Notes: generated from the sequence alone by a model not told the origin. Shown: positions 1 to 10,610, numbered from the stretch's first letter. The stretch: DNA of 64,000 nt from Closterium sp. NIES-65 (GCA_948144175.1 CANXME010002579.1:2044001-2108000), one strand, 5' to 3'. Numbers and translations are program-made.

Positions 1-2
1 CT

Positions 3-2324
3 AGGAACAGGGTACTCACAAAGGTTGGGGATGACTCGTGGGTGCCGTTGGAGAGGTGGCTTGGGAGGAAGCCGCCGGTGGACATGCTGAGGGTGTTCGG
101 TTGCATGGCAGTCGCCCACGTCCCCAAGACCTACCGCAGTAAGTTGGGGGCGAGTGCAATCTGGTGTGTGCATTTGGGGCTGGCTGTTGAGAGCAAGGGA
201 TGGCTGCTGTGGGAACCTTCCAAGGGTGTGTTGTTTGAGAGCAGGGATGTGAAGTTTGTTGAGGGCATGATGTATGGGAGCTGGGAGAAACAGCCGGAGG
301 CCAGGGTGTCCCAGCAAATGGAGCAGATCACCATGCAGCTGGACCTGAATCCTAGTGTGTGGGAGGAGGGAGAGGAGGCAGCTGCAGAGGGTGGTGATAA
401 AGAGAAGGTGCAGGAGGCACCTGCTGGTGGAGGTGATGGTGTGGAGACTAGTGGTAGCACTAGTGGAGCTGCTGGATCCGAGAGAGGAGAGCAGCAGCAG
501 GGAAAAACTAAGAAGCCGAAGGGTGTCGTTATAAAGGGATGGAAGACACCCGTCTCCAGGCCAGGACGTACCCGTATGGCTACTAAGAAGCTGACTGCAG
601 GAGCTGATGTAGCGGAGCAGCAGCTTGGGACTGAGGAGGCATTGCTGATTCTACCGCATGGCTATGACCCGGATGAGGAGGATGAGCCTGCGTACTGTTT
701 TCTTGCCCCTGCACCAGAGGAACCAGCTAGCATGGAGGAGGCATTAGCTGGACCAGATAGGGACAAATGGCTAGCTTCTAGGGATGCTGATTACCAGAGC
801 CTGCTGGAGAATGGGACTTGGGAACTAGTGGTGCTGCCTGAGGGAAAGAAGGTACAATGCAAGTGGGTGCTAAGGATCAAGACTGACGACAAGGGGCAGG
901 TCACCATCTACAAGAGTAGGTTGGTGGCTAAGGGGTTTATGCAGAAGGAGAAGCGGGACTTCAATGAGATCTTTGCTCCCACTGCCAAACCCCCTACCCT
1001 TCGTGTCTTGTTGGCAGATGCAGCCGTTAGTGGGAAGTTCATTATCCAGATGGACATATCAACGGCATTCCTCAACGGGATTTTAGAGGAGGAGGTGTTC
1101 ATGACGCAGCCACCTGGGTATAGGGATGGTACGGGCAGGGTGTGCAAGCTGAAAAAGTCCATCTACGGCTTGAAGCAGGCGCCACGCTGCTGGTACCAGA
1201 AGTTGGCAGCTGTTTTAGAGGAGATGGGATTCAGGACCAGCAGCTGTGATGAGAGCCTCTTTCTCAAGGGGGAGGGGGAGAAGCTGGTGTTGTTTCTGGT
1301 CTATGTGGACGACATTCTTCTCTTCAGCAGCAGCATGAAGGAGATTCATAAAGTGCAGCAGCAGCTGATGGAGAACTTCAAGTGCAAGAACCTTGGGGAG
1401 GTAAAGTACTACCTCGGGATGTACGTGGAGAGGGATCTGGAGCACAGGTGGTTGAAAGTGCACCAGGAGAAGTTCATCAAGGAGCTGGGGGAGAAGTATG
1501 GGATTGAGAATGAGCGCAAGGTTGCAACTCCCTTGCCAGCAGAATTCAAGCTTGTGAAAGCTGCAGAGGATGAAGGGGTTGAAGCCGAGGAGCAGCAGCA
1601 ATTTCAGTCCTTGGTGGGCAGCCTCTTGTATGCAGCAGTTCACACGAGGCCCGACATCTCTTTCTCGGTTGGGCAGCTGGCCAGGGTAGTGCAGAATCCA
1701 TCAGAGGAGCAGGTGGATGCAGCTGAGCGTGTGGTAAAGTATCTGAACTCTCACCCAAGCATTGGAGTTCAATACTCCGCATCTGCACAGGTGAAGCAGA
1801 AAGGGGTTGAGGTGCTGAAAGAGAAAGAGGAGAGGCTTGGAGAAGGCAAGCTTTTTCTCACTTGCTTTACCGATGCTACGTGGGCCTCTGAGAAGGAGGA
1901 TTCCTCATCTGTGGGAGGATACATCTGCGTAGTTGGGGGAGGACCGGTTAGTTGGAGGTCAAAGAAGCAGACGGAGACAGCACTCTCTTCCGTGGAGTCA
2001 GAGTACATGGCAATGTTTCATGGGGTGAAGGAGGTGATTCGGCTGAGGAGGCTGTTGGAGGAGATTGGCCAGGAGCAAAAGGTTGCTACGCCGCTGTTTT
2101 GTGATAGCAAAGGAGCTCTTGGGATGGCCAGGAACGCTGTGCTTCATGGGCTCAATAAGCACATGCGTATCAAGTGGCACTGGCTGCGTAAGGAGGTGAA
2201 GAGGGGGACGGTGAATCCGATCTACATCAAGACTCACCAGCAGCCAGCAGACTTCCTCACCAAGAGGCTTGCGGATGAGCCTCATTGGCGTTGTGTGCGC
2301 ATTAGTGGAATGAGCATGAACTAG
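3..2324 (+). CDS. Copia-A1 polyprotein, C-terminal part: integrase end, reverse transcriptase, RNase H (partial)
   Basis: The reading frame is open from base 3 to the stop at 2322-2324, about 773 codons, so the true start is upstream of the window. It begins in the C-terminal integrase region (PLERWLGRKPPVDMLRVFGC), passes a charged, poorly conserved linker (about 300-740), then enters reverse transcriptase near 760. The catalytic YVDD box is at 1302-1313 in FLVYVDDILLF. RNase H follows (about 1860-2290) with CFTDATWAS, SSVESEYMA, and the copia-typical CDSKGALGMARN and HMRIKWHWLRKEV motifs. The product copies element RNA into DNA in cytoplasmic particles. No stop or frameshift is visible, unlike A2, A4 and A5, so this pol end could be functional. 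An internal ATG at 42 is not a real start. Confidence 0.93.
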   Translation, partial: RNRVLTKVGDDSWVPLERWLGRKPPVDMLRVFGCMAVAHVPKTYRSKLGASAIWCVHLGLAVESKGWLLWEPSKGVLFESRDVKFVEGMMYGSWEKQPEARVSQQMEQITMQLDLNPSVWEEGEEAAAEGGDKEKVQEAPAGGGDGVETSGSTSGAAGSERGEQQQGKTKKPKGVVIKGWKTPVSRPGRTRMATKKLTAGADVAEQQLGTEEALLILPHGYDPDEEDEPAYCFLAPAPEEPASMEEALAGPDRDKWLASRDADYQSLLENGTWELVVLPEGKKVQCKWVLRIKTDDKGQVTIYKSRLVAKGFMQKEKRDFNEIFAPTAKPPTLRVLLADAAVSGKFIIQMDISTAFLNGILEEEVFMTQPPGYRDGTGRVCKLKKSIYGLKQAPRCWYQKLAAVLEEMGFRTSSCDESLFLKGEGEKLVLFLVYVDDILLFSSSMKEIHKVQQQLMENFKCKNLGEVKYYLGMYVERDLEHRWLKVHQEKFIKELGEKYGIENERKVATPLPAEFKLVKAAEDEGVEAEEQQQFQSLVGSLLYAAVHTRPDISFSVGQLARVVQNPSEEQVDAAERVVKYLNSHPSIGVQYSASAQVKQKGVEVLKEKEERLGEGKLFLTCFTDATWASEKEDSSSVGGYICVVGGGPVSWRSKKQTETALSSVESEYMAMFHGVKEVIRLRRLLEEIGQEQKVATPLFCDSKGALGMARNAVLHGLNKHMRIKWHWLRKEVKRGTVNPIYIKTHQQPADFLTKRLADEPHWRCVRISGMSMN

Positions 2325-2351
2325 TATGGAATGATGGGGATGCAGCCGGCA

Positions 2352-2366
2352 GGCTGAGGGGAAGTG
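2352..2366 (+). other. Polypurine tract of A1
   Basis: Purine-rich stretch (GGCTGAGGGGAAGTG) directly before the TGTT that begins the 3' LTR. It is the expected primer site for plus-strand DNA synthesis. Other A copies have GGCTGAGGGGGAGTG at the same place. Confidence 0.75.
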
Positions 2367-3460
2367 TGTTAGGTGCAAATTCACATTGCACGACATCCTG
2401 CCGTCTGTTTGTACGAGTATGCGTATGCGAATGCATTTGCGTGTGAATGGTATGTTCGTGTGTTTGTTTGCTTTCGCAATTTTCGCTTGAAGCATTTGCA
2501 GGTACTCGCACAATGTGCGCTTCGGCATAACATTGTACGCGCTATGAACAGTACAAGCAGAAAGGACGAGCTTGCAAAGGAACCCAAGATGGAAGCTTTG
2601 TGGTTCGGTTTACTTGATTGCGCAGATTCAGTTCTATCCAACTCGAAATTGTACTGTTTTGTGTGGTTGACTATAGTGTAGCAGGGCAGGCACTATAGGG
2701 GTACAATTTAGGTGAAGGTTGGATGTTGTTTGTCTGTATCTGCATGCTACAGGGCCAGGGGAAACCAGCGGAACCAGCATTTGGCTGGTTGGGCAAAGAC
2801 AAAACAGGTTCTGTTTTTAGGACCTGAACCTGGTTGTTGTTTTTCCCAGGTTGGAAAAACAGAACCAGAGGTTGTTTACCAACCTACCACCTGCTGTTTT
2901 GTCCAGCCAGGTTGGTTCTGTTGCTTGGGATTATTTGGGATCATCCCTGGTTGTTCCGAGTTTGATTCCCAAGGTCCTTGCTAGCTAGAACTATTTATTC
3001 TTTCTCTGTTTGTACCTGAATATAGTGAAATTGATTCAAGCGAATTCCTCCCTTCCTGGAATTTCGTTTCTACGCGGTGCGACGGCGGAATGCTACCCGA
3101 GTCAACGCCAGTACGCTAGCACTCCAACGCTAGGCTAACGTTGTCCGAGCCCCAACTTCGTAATGGCAAAACTTTTCGCGAGGCAACTTGGCTTATTTTA
3201 AAGCTCTTAGAGTGAGCTTCGATATAGTAAATTCTCAGCTTAATCCGATCGACGGTCTGCACGATACGCTGCGCGACGTTCAAGGTACTCTTGCTGTTTT
3301 GACTTAGTCCCTCTTGATCCCTCTCTCTACAAACTCGGACCCGAGGATAGGGGCTGGTCTTGTACCAGGCACCCAAGGACCCTTGGAGGTGACCCCGAGG
3401 AGAGGTTTTAAGTGTGATAAAGTCTTAATAGCTTGAGTTTATTAGGCCCTTACACCAACA
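2367..3460 (+). repeat. 3' LTR of A1 (family A LTR)
   Basis: This 1,094-bp LTR begins TGTTAGGTGCAAATTC (other copies TGTTGGG) and ends CCTTACACCAACA, giving TGTTG/CAACA terminal inverted repeats. Homologous LTRs recur throughout the window, which fixes both ends. A TATTTATTC stretch followed by a T/C-rich tract is a plausible core promoter, but this is inference. Short open frames in both directions inside the LTR are discussed under findings. Confidence 0.92.
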
Positions 3461-5332
3461 CCTTCTTCTTGATGGGGTGTGTCTAGGTAACTCGGCTCCA
3501 ATCATCCACGATGGTGAGAAAGTACTTCTCCCCACGCTCCCCCACAACTGGTAGCGGCCCCACCACATCCATGTGCACCAGCTCTAGCAGTTTCTTGCCG
3601 CCACCCTCGGTTGCATGGAACGGGAACCGAGTGAACTTGCTCAGCAAGCAAGTTTCATACTTGTGGGTTGTTGCTACACCTGTCCCTTAACTCCTTCCTC
3701 CTTTTGCAGTTGCTGCAGTGCGGGCATTGCCATGTGCCCGAGGCGACGGTGAGCTGTCATCCAGTCTGTTTCACCGCTCCTAGCTGAAACCTTCAGATCC
3801 TCTGCAGCTACAGCATTGCACTCCCCCTCGGATCCACCTTCCTTGGCCCATGTCATCACAGGAAGCTGCCACATGGAGTTGCAGATGTCACGGCTCTCGT
3901 GAAGGTCCCACAGCACCCGCTTTCCCAGCTGCCCTGTAAATGTCTTGGCTCCTTCGGTGGAGGTGCTGACCCCGCACTTGCCTAGTTTCCTGAGGGAGAT
4001 AAGGTTAGCTTTAAGATCAGGGACAAGAAGCACGTCACTTAGCACCACTGGTTTGCCATCGGCTCCTTTGAATGCAGCACGTCCAACCCCCGTCACCTCA
4101 AGATCGTGCCCGGATGCCGACTTCACCTTCGCAGTCGGTGCAGTCCCCACTTTGTCAAGGAGGTTGGCCCTTGAAGTCATGGTCCATGCCGCTCCTGTAT
4201 CCAGAATCCGCGTGTTGAGCGGGTGCAGTGCAGCTCCAGCATGGGCGGCCATTGCGTCCTTATCCGACTCTCCAACGTGGAAGAACTGACTGGCTTCCCT
4301 CTCCTCCTGTTCGGCCGTTTCATCATCGGCAACAGCTCCGGCGCCGCTCCCATCTTGTGACCTGTTGGAGGGGGTCCACCAGGAGGGTTTAGTTTTGTAT
4401 TTAAACCACGGGTGACCCACCTTCTCACAGTACCAACACTTGCCCTCCATTCCCCCGGGTCCCCTTCCTCCCCCTCTGCCACTTCGGCCTCCACCACGTC
4501 CTGCTCCTCTACCGCCTTGCTGGTTGGAGGGCTCCTCCTCCTTAGACGCCCCTCTCCCTGCCCCTTGCCATTTCTTGCCTCTACCCTTTTTTCCTCCTTG
4601 CATGGCGTAGCTGCTGCTCCCCTCTTCACCTCCCCTTAGTTGGCGCCTCCTGAAGTCCTCTTCGAGAATCTTGGTGCAAATCCACTCCAAGGTCCAGGAG
4701 CTCTGGTTTTGAGGAAGACTCAGGCCACTTGTGAAGATCATCCATGACTCCGGCAACAGCGACAGCATCTTCATACACTTGGTTTGTTCGGGGTAGACAA
4801 TTCCAGCGATGGCGAGCTTGGCGTAGAGGTCTCTCAGCTTGTCAAGGACGGGTTGAACGGGTTCTCCTTCATTGAGGCGAAGGGTGGAGAGCTCCCTCTC
4901 CAGCACGAGGGTAGCTACAACTGATGTGGGGGCATGCAGATCCTTGAGCACTCTCCATGCCTTCGGTCCACACTCTTCCTCCGGGAGGAGGTGCATGATG
5001 TGTTGGCGTTGGGCGAGATCCAAACTCTGTGACAGAATGTACTACCCGGCAGATGAGCGCTCGTCCCATTCGTTTTGCAGCTCAGGGGTACTAGGTCGTT
5101 CCTTGGTTCCTATCATCAGCTTCAGAAGGCCTATCTGCCAAAAGTATAGCTGCATCTTCCGACACTAGTCATCATAGCCTTCTCCACTGAACTTGTTGAC
5201 TGAGAAGTTCTTCAACACTTCCCTTAGTAGCAGGCCCTGGTTCGTCCGGGCTATCCTAGGCGCAGAGACACCAGATTCCTGGCTGCCACTACTCGCGGGG
5301 ACTGAGTTCCCTTCTTCTCCAGGCGAACCCAT
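3461..5332 (-). pseudogene. Copia-B gag-protease-integrase pseudogene
   Basis: The likely start is the minus-strand ATG at 5332 (MGSPGEEG), in the same place as family A gag relative to the primer binding site. Two in-frame TAG codons lie near the Gag start; a long open frame then runs 5023 to 3674. It holds the capsid-like region, a Gly/Arg-rich stretch, a zinc knuckle of the CX2CX4HX4C type whose last Cys is Tyr (CWYCEKVGHPWFKY), protease (ILDTGAAWTM) and the start of integrase (HRRLGH). Integrase homology continues past the stop at 3674 in KFTRFPFH, HMDVVGP and FLTIVDDWSR, with a further stop, until 3461. It is not expected to make a working protein. Confidence 0.85.
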
Positions 5333-5363
5333 CGATGGATACGTTGAGAATGACTAAGGACCA

Positions 5364-5375
5364 GCGCTGATACCA
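5364..5375 (-). promoter_or_regulatory. Primer binding site of element B
   Basis: On the minus strand the 12 bases read TGGTATCAGCGC, two bases after the LTR end. It matches the initiator-Met tRNA 3' end (usual site TGGTATCAGAGC) except for one base. It would prime minus-strand DNA synthesis. Confidence 0.75.
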
Positions 5376-6025
5376 CGTGTTAACTCTAAGTACTATGCGG
5401 AAGCGATTAACTCAGTACCGCAAATATAAACTAGGCAACACTTAACATCACTTCTGAACCAAGTGAGTAGTTATGCCAAGCTTAGCTTGTAGAGTGAGTG
5501 TTCTGGTTGAGCAGAGTTTCGGCACCACTTCGTTATGTATCTACTCTCGTCAATACGTAGTAGTAGATTGTAAGCTTGAAATCATGAAAGCATTGTTGTA
5601 TCAAAAACAAATACAAGCACACATATATGAGATGTTCTAGGCACACAAAGGAAACACACAAGGCAGTTGTTTAACTATCATCCAGGTTTTCGCCTTGCTG
5701 TCATAGAAAACAGTTGTCAAATTGCTCTTGAATTTGGCTTGATCTGCCACTGTAGAATAACCGTCTTCCACTGCACTGCTGCTCAATTCTGTTGCTGACT
5801 CCCCTCGTGAACATTCATGATCGCTCGTGTACAAATCATGAACACTCGTGTGGGTTTACCATTTTCTTCAGTTACAAATGGACTTTACCGTTTTGTACCC
5901 CTGTCGAAATAACGACGCAAAGCAGCGCAACTTTCTGGCGAATTTTCCTGCTCGCCTGGTCAGCGCGAATCCCGTTAGTCAACCGAAAAATCTCGCGTGC
6001 CCCGCGTGCCCCACGTGCCCCTCAT

Positions 6026-6308
6026 CACGACCGAGATAGTCTCGGTCGTGCAGGACAAGACGATCGCTGACGCGATCGTGCGTTGTCCTGCGCGTGACGG
6101 AGCTATCATCTGCTCCGTCTTGTATCGATCGTGCGCACTGTGCATGATCGAAACAGTGGCGACACACGCGTGGGCCCAGACGAGCCACACGCGCATGTCA
6201 GGACCCCACGCGCGGGTCCTGAATTCGCGCACTTCTTAGTTGACCTGCGCGAGGTGGTCAATGAGGCTGGTCAAAATATCGAGCCCCACACCGAACTCAC
6301 TCGATATT
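6026..6308. repeat. Array of seven consecutive inverted repeats (hairpins) in the B LTR
   Basis: Arms seen directly: CACGACCGAGA (6026-6036) with TCTCGGTCGTG (6040-6050); CAGGACAA plus ACGATCGC with their complements (6051-6090); GACGGAGC with GCTCCGTC (6096-6119); TCGATCGTGC with GCATGATCGA (6125-6151, one G-T pair); CAGGACCC with GGGTCCTG (6199-6221); TTGACC with GGTCAA (6240-6261); AATATCGAG with CTCGATATT (6275-6308). Each pair has different sequence, so this is not one repeat copied many times. Confidence 0.85.
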
Positions 6309-6309
6309 C

Positions 6310-6500
6310 ACACCCAAACATTCATGAGGAAACGCGACACTCATGAAATACACAACATTCATGAAACACAGAACTTTCATGAACGGACATGCTCGTCGAT
6401 GAAAACAAACATGAGCGGACATGAGCCGATATGAACGAACATGAGCCGACATGAACGAACATGACTTGTCATGATCCGTCACGACCGATCATGATCCGAC
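6310..6500. repeat. CATGA-rich short imperfect repeat in the B LTR
   Basis: TCATGA, ACATGAGC and ACATGAACGA recur at roughly 12-base spacing, for example ACATGAGCCGAT, ATGAACGAACATGAGCCG and ACATGAACGAACATGAC. CATG is its own reverse complement, so the tract looks alike on both strands. A weaker patch of the same motif lies at 5810-5850. I assign no function. Confidence 0.7.
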
Positions 6501-6614
6501 AGCAACAAGACACGAAACGAAATGCAAAAACGAATGCACACAGAATATACACAAAATGCATAACATCATGCAGGCGGCTGGTTGCAGTGCAAAAATAGTA
6601 TTTTGCACCCAACA

Positions 6615-8165
6615 ACTTACCCGCGTGGTGGGTACTAAGAGCAATTTTGTTCATCTAGTTGGTACAAAGATTGAGTGCGTTACTTATCCGCGTGGTCGGT
6701 ACTCAGAGTAAGTCCATTATTTACTTGTGTGGTTGGTTCTAACAGTAAGTGTGTTACTTTGCGTGTAATTGGTACTAATAGTAAGTGTGCTATCTACCTA
6801 TGCGGCTGGTACCAAGAGTATGTGCGGTACTTACATATATAGTTGGTACTTTGAGTGACCGCGTAACCTACCCGTGTGGTCGGTACGAAGAGTCAGTCCG
6901 TTCTTTACTAGTGTGGTTGGTACTAAGATTAAGTGCGTTACTTACTCATGTGGTTGGTACTAAGAGTAGGTGCGTTACTTACCTGTGTGGTTGGCTCTAA
7001 GAGTAATTGTGCTACTTACCCGTGTGGTTGGTATTACAAGTAAGTGTGCTATTTACCCATATGTTTGGTAGCAAGTGCCCGTATAGTTTGTACTAAGAAT
7101 GGGTCCGTTACTTATCCGTGTGGTTTGTGCTAGGAGTAAGTGTGTTAGTTATCCGCGTGGTCGGTACTAAGAGCAAGTGTGTTACTTACCTGTGTGCTTG
7201 ATTCTAACAGTAAGTGCGTTGTGGTCGGTACTAAGAGTAAGTGCGTTACCTACCCGTGCGGTTGATACTAAGAGTAAGTTTGTACTTATCCGTCTGGATG
7301 GTACTAGGAGTAACTGCGTTACTTACCCGTGTGGTTGGTCAAAAAGTAAATTTGTTACTTACCCATCTAGTTAGTACAAAGATTGAGTGCGTTATTTACC
7401 CGCGTGGTGGGTACTAAGAGTAGGTTTGTTACTTACCTGTCTAACTGGTACAAAGATTGAGTGTGTTACTTATCCGCCGCGTGGTCGGAGTAGGTGCGTT
7501 ATTTACTTGTGTGGTTGATTCTAACAACAAGGGTGTTATTTCCTGTGTGGATGGTACTAATAGTAAGTACTATTTACCCATGTGGTTGGTACCAGGAGTA
7601 AGCGCGGTACTTACGTATATAGTTGGTACGTAGAGTGACCGTGTAACTTATTCGTGTGGTCGGTACTATGAGTCAGTCCGTTACTTACCAGTGTGGTTGG
7701 TACTAAGATTAAGTGCGTTACTTACCCGTATGGTTGAAACTAAGATTCAGTTTGTCACTTACCAATGTGGTTAGTACTAAACGTAAGTTTGTTACTTACC
7801 CATATCTTGGTTTTAATAGTAAGTGCGTTATTTACCCGTGTCGTCGGATATCCGTGTGGTTGGTACTAAGAGTAAGTGCGTTATTTACCTGCGTGGTTGG
7901 TAATAAGAGTAAGTGGGTTACTTGCCTGTGTGGTTGGTACCATGAGTAAGTGCGTTACTTTACCCGTGTGGTTGGTACTAAGATTAAGTGCAATACTTAC
8001 CCGTATGGTTTGTACTATGATTAATTGCGTTAATTACCTTTGTGGTTGGTTCTAAGATTATGTGCGTTACTTTTGAATGTGGTTGGTGCTAAGAGTAAGT
8101 GCATTATGTACCTGTGTGGCTAGTACTAAGAGTAAATGTGGTATTTACCCACTTGGTTGGTATTC
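6615..8165 (+). repeat. 39-bp minisatellite, block 1
   Basis: Tandem array with a unit of about 39 bp containing TGGTTGGTACTAAGAG followed by GTAAGTGCGTTACTTAC and CCGTG. Units differ at many positions, with small indels and some partial units, so the array is old. Each unit holds the inverted repeat GTAAGT/ACTTAC. Because 39 is divisible by three, reading frames stay open through several units and produce repetitive translations such as VWLVLRVSALL; I regard these as artefacts. No gene is visible. Confidence 0.92.
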
Positions 8166-8569
8166 TATGGCCGCGTTCTGCACGCACGACAGAGGGGGGG
8201 GGGGGGGGGGGGGGGGGGAGGTGGTAAATAGGTAGCTTCCTCCCAGAGCGTTTTTTGGTCTGATAGGGCGGTCAGCCCGGAAGTGGTGCCCAACTTCCTA
8301 TTTCCCCTCCGAACCTAAACGAAGGTAAATGGCGACAGAACATCCATTAAGCCTCACGGATATGAGCGCATAGGAAGCCGCCCATTTGCCCTCCCCTCCT
8401 TCCTACACAAACAAAACTTCTTCCTATGGCCTTGCCCTCCGTAAACCACCTATTACGAGGAGTTGCGACGGTCGGGGTAAGGAGACCAGGTAAGGGAACA
8501 CCGAATTCCAACCCTAGAAACCCAAACAAAGCAGCAAGAAAAAAAAAAAAAACAAACAAACAAACTCAA
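8166..8569. other. Unassigned interruption of the minisatellite with a G25 run and an A-rich tract
   Basis: After the array breaks off, a run of 25 G (8194-8218) is followed by about 310 bp of ordinary-looking sequence and an A-rich tract near 8530-8560 (A14 then CAAACAAACAAAC). The layout is compatible with a retroposed insertion with a degenerate poly(A) tail, but I find no target duplication and recognise no SINE. A frame at 8426-8776 crosses the A tract and is probably not a gene. Confidence 0.4.
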
Positions 8570-8878
8570 CCATTAGGCATCGAGGTTGGAGATTGGAAGA
8601 TGTGTGTACTGGCTACGTTTTTTTTCCTTCTTATCTTAACACTCTTAACCCTCGTTCTACATTCGCGCCGTTATATCTACCCCTGCTTTGTGCCTGCGAA
8701 ATTGTGCGGGTGTTTTCTTCATTTATCGTCAGAACATTCCACCCATGCCTCCGAGATTTCCCGCTTTTTGTTGTAGCGGGAGGGGGTGATGTCGAGATGG
8801 GAAACTGCTTTGGAACCCTCCATTTACCTTCACCAACCCCCCTCCCCCTCCCAGCCTATGCCTACAGAATGTAGCCTT
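8570..8878 (+). repeat. Dispersed repeat R310, copy 1
   Basis: This stretch resembles 12500-12818. Shared blocks include GGCATCGA, ACTGGCTACG, CTACATTCGCGCCGT, TTGTGCCTGC, GTGTTTTCTTCAT, TATCGTCAGAAC, TTGTAGCGGGA, GAACTGCTTT or AAACTGCTTT, and a C-rich end followed by GGCCTATGC or GCCTATGC. Both copies are followed directly by minisatellite. The frames inside are not shared between copies, so I do not call a gene. Confidence 0.7.
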
Positions 8879-9730
8879 AGAGTAAGCATTACTAATCTGT
8901 TAGGTTGGTACGAAAAGTAAGTGCGTCATTTACTTGTTTGGTTGGTACTCGGAGTAAGTGCGTTATTTACTTGTTTGGTTTGTACTCAGAGTAGGTGCGT
9001 TATTTACGTAAGTGGTCGGTACTACGAGTAAGTGCAATACTCAACCGTGTGGTTGGTACTACGAGTAAATGCGTTGTTTACCCGTGTGGTTGGTACTAAG
9101 ATTAAATGCGTTATTTACTTGTTTGGTTGGTACTCAGAGTAAGTGCGTTATTTGCTTGTTTGGTTTGTACTCAGAGTGAGTGCGTTATTTACGTAAGTGG
9201 TCGGTACTACGAGTAAGTGCAATACTCAACCGTGTGGTTGGTACTACGAGTAAGCGCGTTGTTTACCCGTGCGGTTGGTACTAAGATTGAATGCATTACT
9301 TACCCATATAGTAGTACTAAGAGTAACTGCGTTACTTATTCGTGCGATTGGTACAAAGAGTACGTGTGTTACTCACCTGTATGGTTGGTGCTTGGAGGTT
9401 TTGCGTTATTTATCTGTATGGCTGGTACTAAGAGTAACTGCGTTGCTTACTCGCGTTTGGTACAAATAGTAAGTGCGGTACTTACCCATGTGGTTGGTAC
9501 TAACAGTAAGTGTGGTACTTTTCCGTGTGGTTGGTATCATGTATACGCGTTACTTATCCGTGTGGTTGGTACTATGTGTATGCGGTACTTACCTGTATGG
9601 TTGGTACTAAGAGTAGGAGCATTACTTTTCCGTTTGGTTACTATTAAGAGTTAGTGCGTTACCTAGCTATGTGGTTGGTACTAAAGGTAAGTGCCTTACT
9701 TACGCGTGTGGCTGGTTCTAAGAGTGCGTT
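8879..9730 (+). repeat. 39-bp minisatellite, block 2
   Basis: Same unit family as block 1. A higher-order duplication is visible: the stretch around 8930-9065 (GTTTGGTTGGTACTCGGAG to ACTACGAGTAAATGCG) is nearly repeated at 9115-9260. The frames at 9217-9654 and 9654-9977 are repeat translations. Confidence 0.9.
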
Positions 9731-10610
9731 GTGTCAAAAGCTCACCTACCTCCTGCCACGATTATGTCTCTCTCTCTCGTCTTCTCCGTTGCCCATCCTT
9801 TGTCACTTCTCCTTACTCCCTTTGGTACTTATGCCTTCTCATACAGCCTCTCTTGGCCTCCTTTCGATGCCCTATCTGCTGTTCCCCTTTGACCCTTTTA
9901 GTACCCACCCCGACCCTTTTCTAGTTCAGCTCCCAGCTCCTTCACAAATTAGACTTCCTAAAGATTTTATTTTCTAACCCTTGCTCGTCATATCTCCCCA
10001 ATGTCATAGCTTGCTCAAGTCACAGTAAAGCACTCGTGTAGAAAGGAAACATACACGCAATAAGGATTGCATTCCAAGAGTCCACCTATTCTACCAGCAC
10101 TTCCTCCTCTGGCTCTCTATCCCATCATCCTAGTCTACACGCTAGCGGCTATGAGCCTCTATGAGCAGAGTTGCATCCTTGTTGCCTCTTGCCAACCTTC
10201 CCTCTCCCTACTTTCTCTCCAGCAGCCACTGCTCAGGTCCAGCTGGCTCCTTGGAGCAATTCTGCACTCACACACGAAAACAAACACTCAAGCATTCCGA
10301 CATCCATCCATCCGCTGGGGTGAACCTTCCTTCCCGCTGCCGCTCCCATGTGCTGTAATTCTTCCCCTTCCATCACCCTTCGCTTATGTAAGTGCGGACC
10401 CACTTCCTTTTCATTTAGCTCTCCCACACTTTCTCTCGGCAAGCGGCAATTCCGTCTCTCATCCTTCGCCTAGTGAAACGCCATCTGCCCCTTCGGCTCC
10501 CATCCTCAGTCTGCACTGACTCACTATATACAAGATGTACATTATTTATAATCCCCCATTGGGCTACCTCTTTTCACCCTTCACATTCATACAAACGTGA
10601 CATTACTGAC
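9731..10610. other. Unassigned C/T-rich single-copy stretch, no recognised gene
   Basis: About 880 bp lying between two minisatellite blocks with no match elsewhere in the window that I can see. It is pyrimidine-rich on the plus strand with many TCTC and CTTCC runs. The longest frame (10067-10519, 150 codons) is Ser/Leu/Pro-rich, lacks any domain I recognise and looks like a product of base composition. It could be captured host DNA or an old insertion. Confidence 0.4.

Larger units (their letters stand above)
1..3460 (+). mobile_element. Ty1/copia element A1, 3' part (5' end outside window)
   Basis: The window opens inside a family A copia element. Visible parts are the end of integrase, reverse transcriptase, RNase H, a polypurine tract and the 3' LTR, which ends at 3460. 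The DNA just to the right (3461 on) is the integrase of antisense element B, so A1 most likely inserted into B. The expected 5-bp duplication would be CCTTC (3461-3465), but its partner lies outside the window. Domain order with reverse transcriptase after integrase marks copia rather than gypsy. Confidence 0.93.
3461..6614 (-). mobile_element. Antisense copia element B, 5' half (LTR, gag, protease, start of integrase)
   Basis: Read on the minus strand: an LTR (6614-5378), a tRNA primer binding site, a gag-protease-integrase pseudogene, and then a break at 3461 where A1 begins. Internal proteins resemble family A, but the LTR differs beyond its first bases, so I treat B as a separate family. 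The 5' LTR is followed on its outer side (6615 on) by the 39-bp minisatellite, into which B seems to have inserted. Confidence 0.85.
5378..6614 (-). repeat. 5' LTR of element B
   Basis: About 1,237 bp. On the minus strand it starts TGTTGGGTGCAAAATAC (rc of 6598-6614) and ends AGAGTTAACA next to the primer binding site. Only the first dozen bases match the family A LTR. The middle holds a run of perfect inverted repeats (6026-6308) and a CATG-rich repeat (6310-6500). Only one LTR is visible, so its limits rest on the TG...CA ends, the primer site and the switch to minisatellite at 6615. Confidence 0.75.

Noticed and set aside
6615-8165. CRISPR-like repeat array
   Set aside because: Repeats are directly tandem with no unique spacers and the genome is eukaryotic; this is a minisatellite.
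8593-8874. ORF of 93 codons within R310 copy 1
   Set aside because: Not preserved in R310 copy 2, where the corresponding sequence is frameshifted.
10067-10519. 150-codon ORF in the single-copy stretch as a host gene
   Set aside because: Low-complexity Ser/Leu/Pro composition from a C/T-rich strand, no domain, no splice or promoter evidence I could recognise; left as unassigned.
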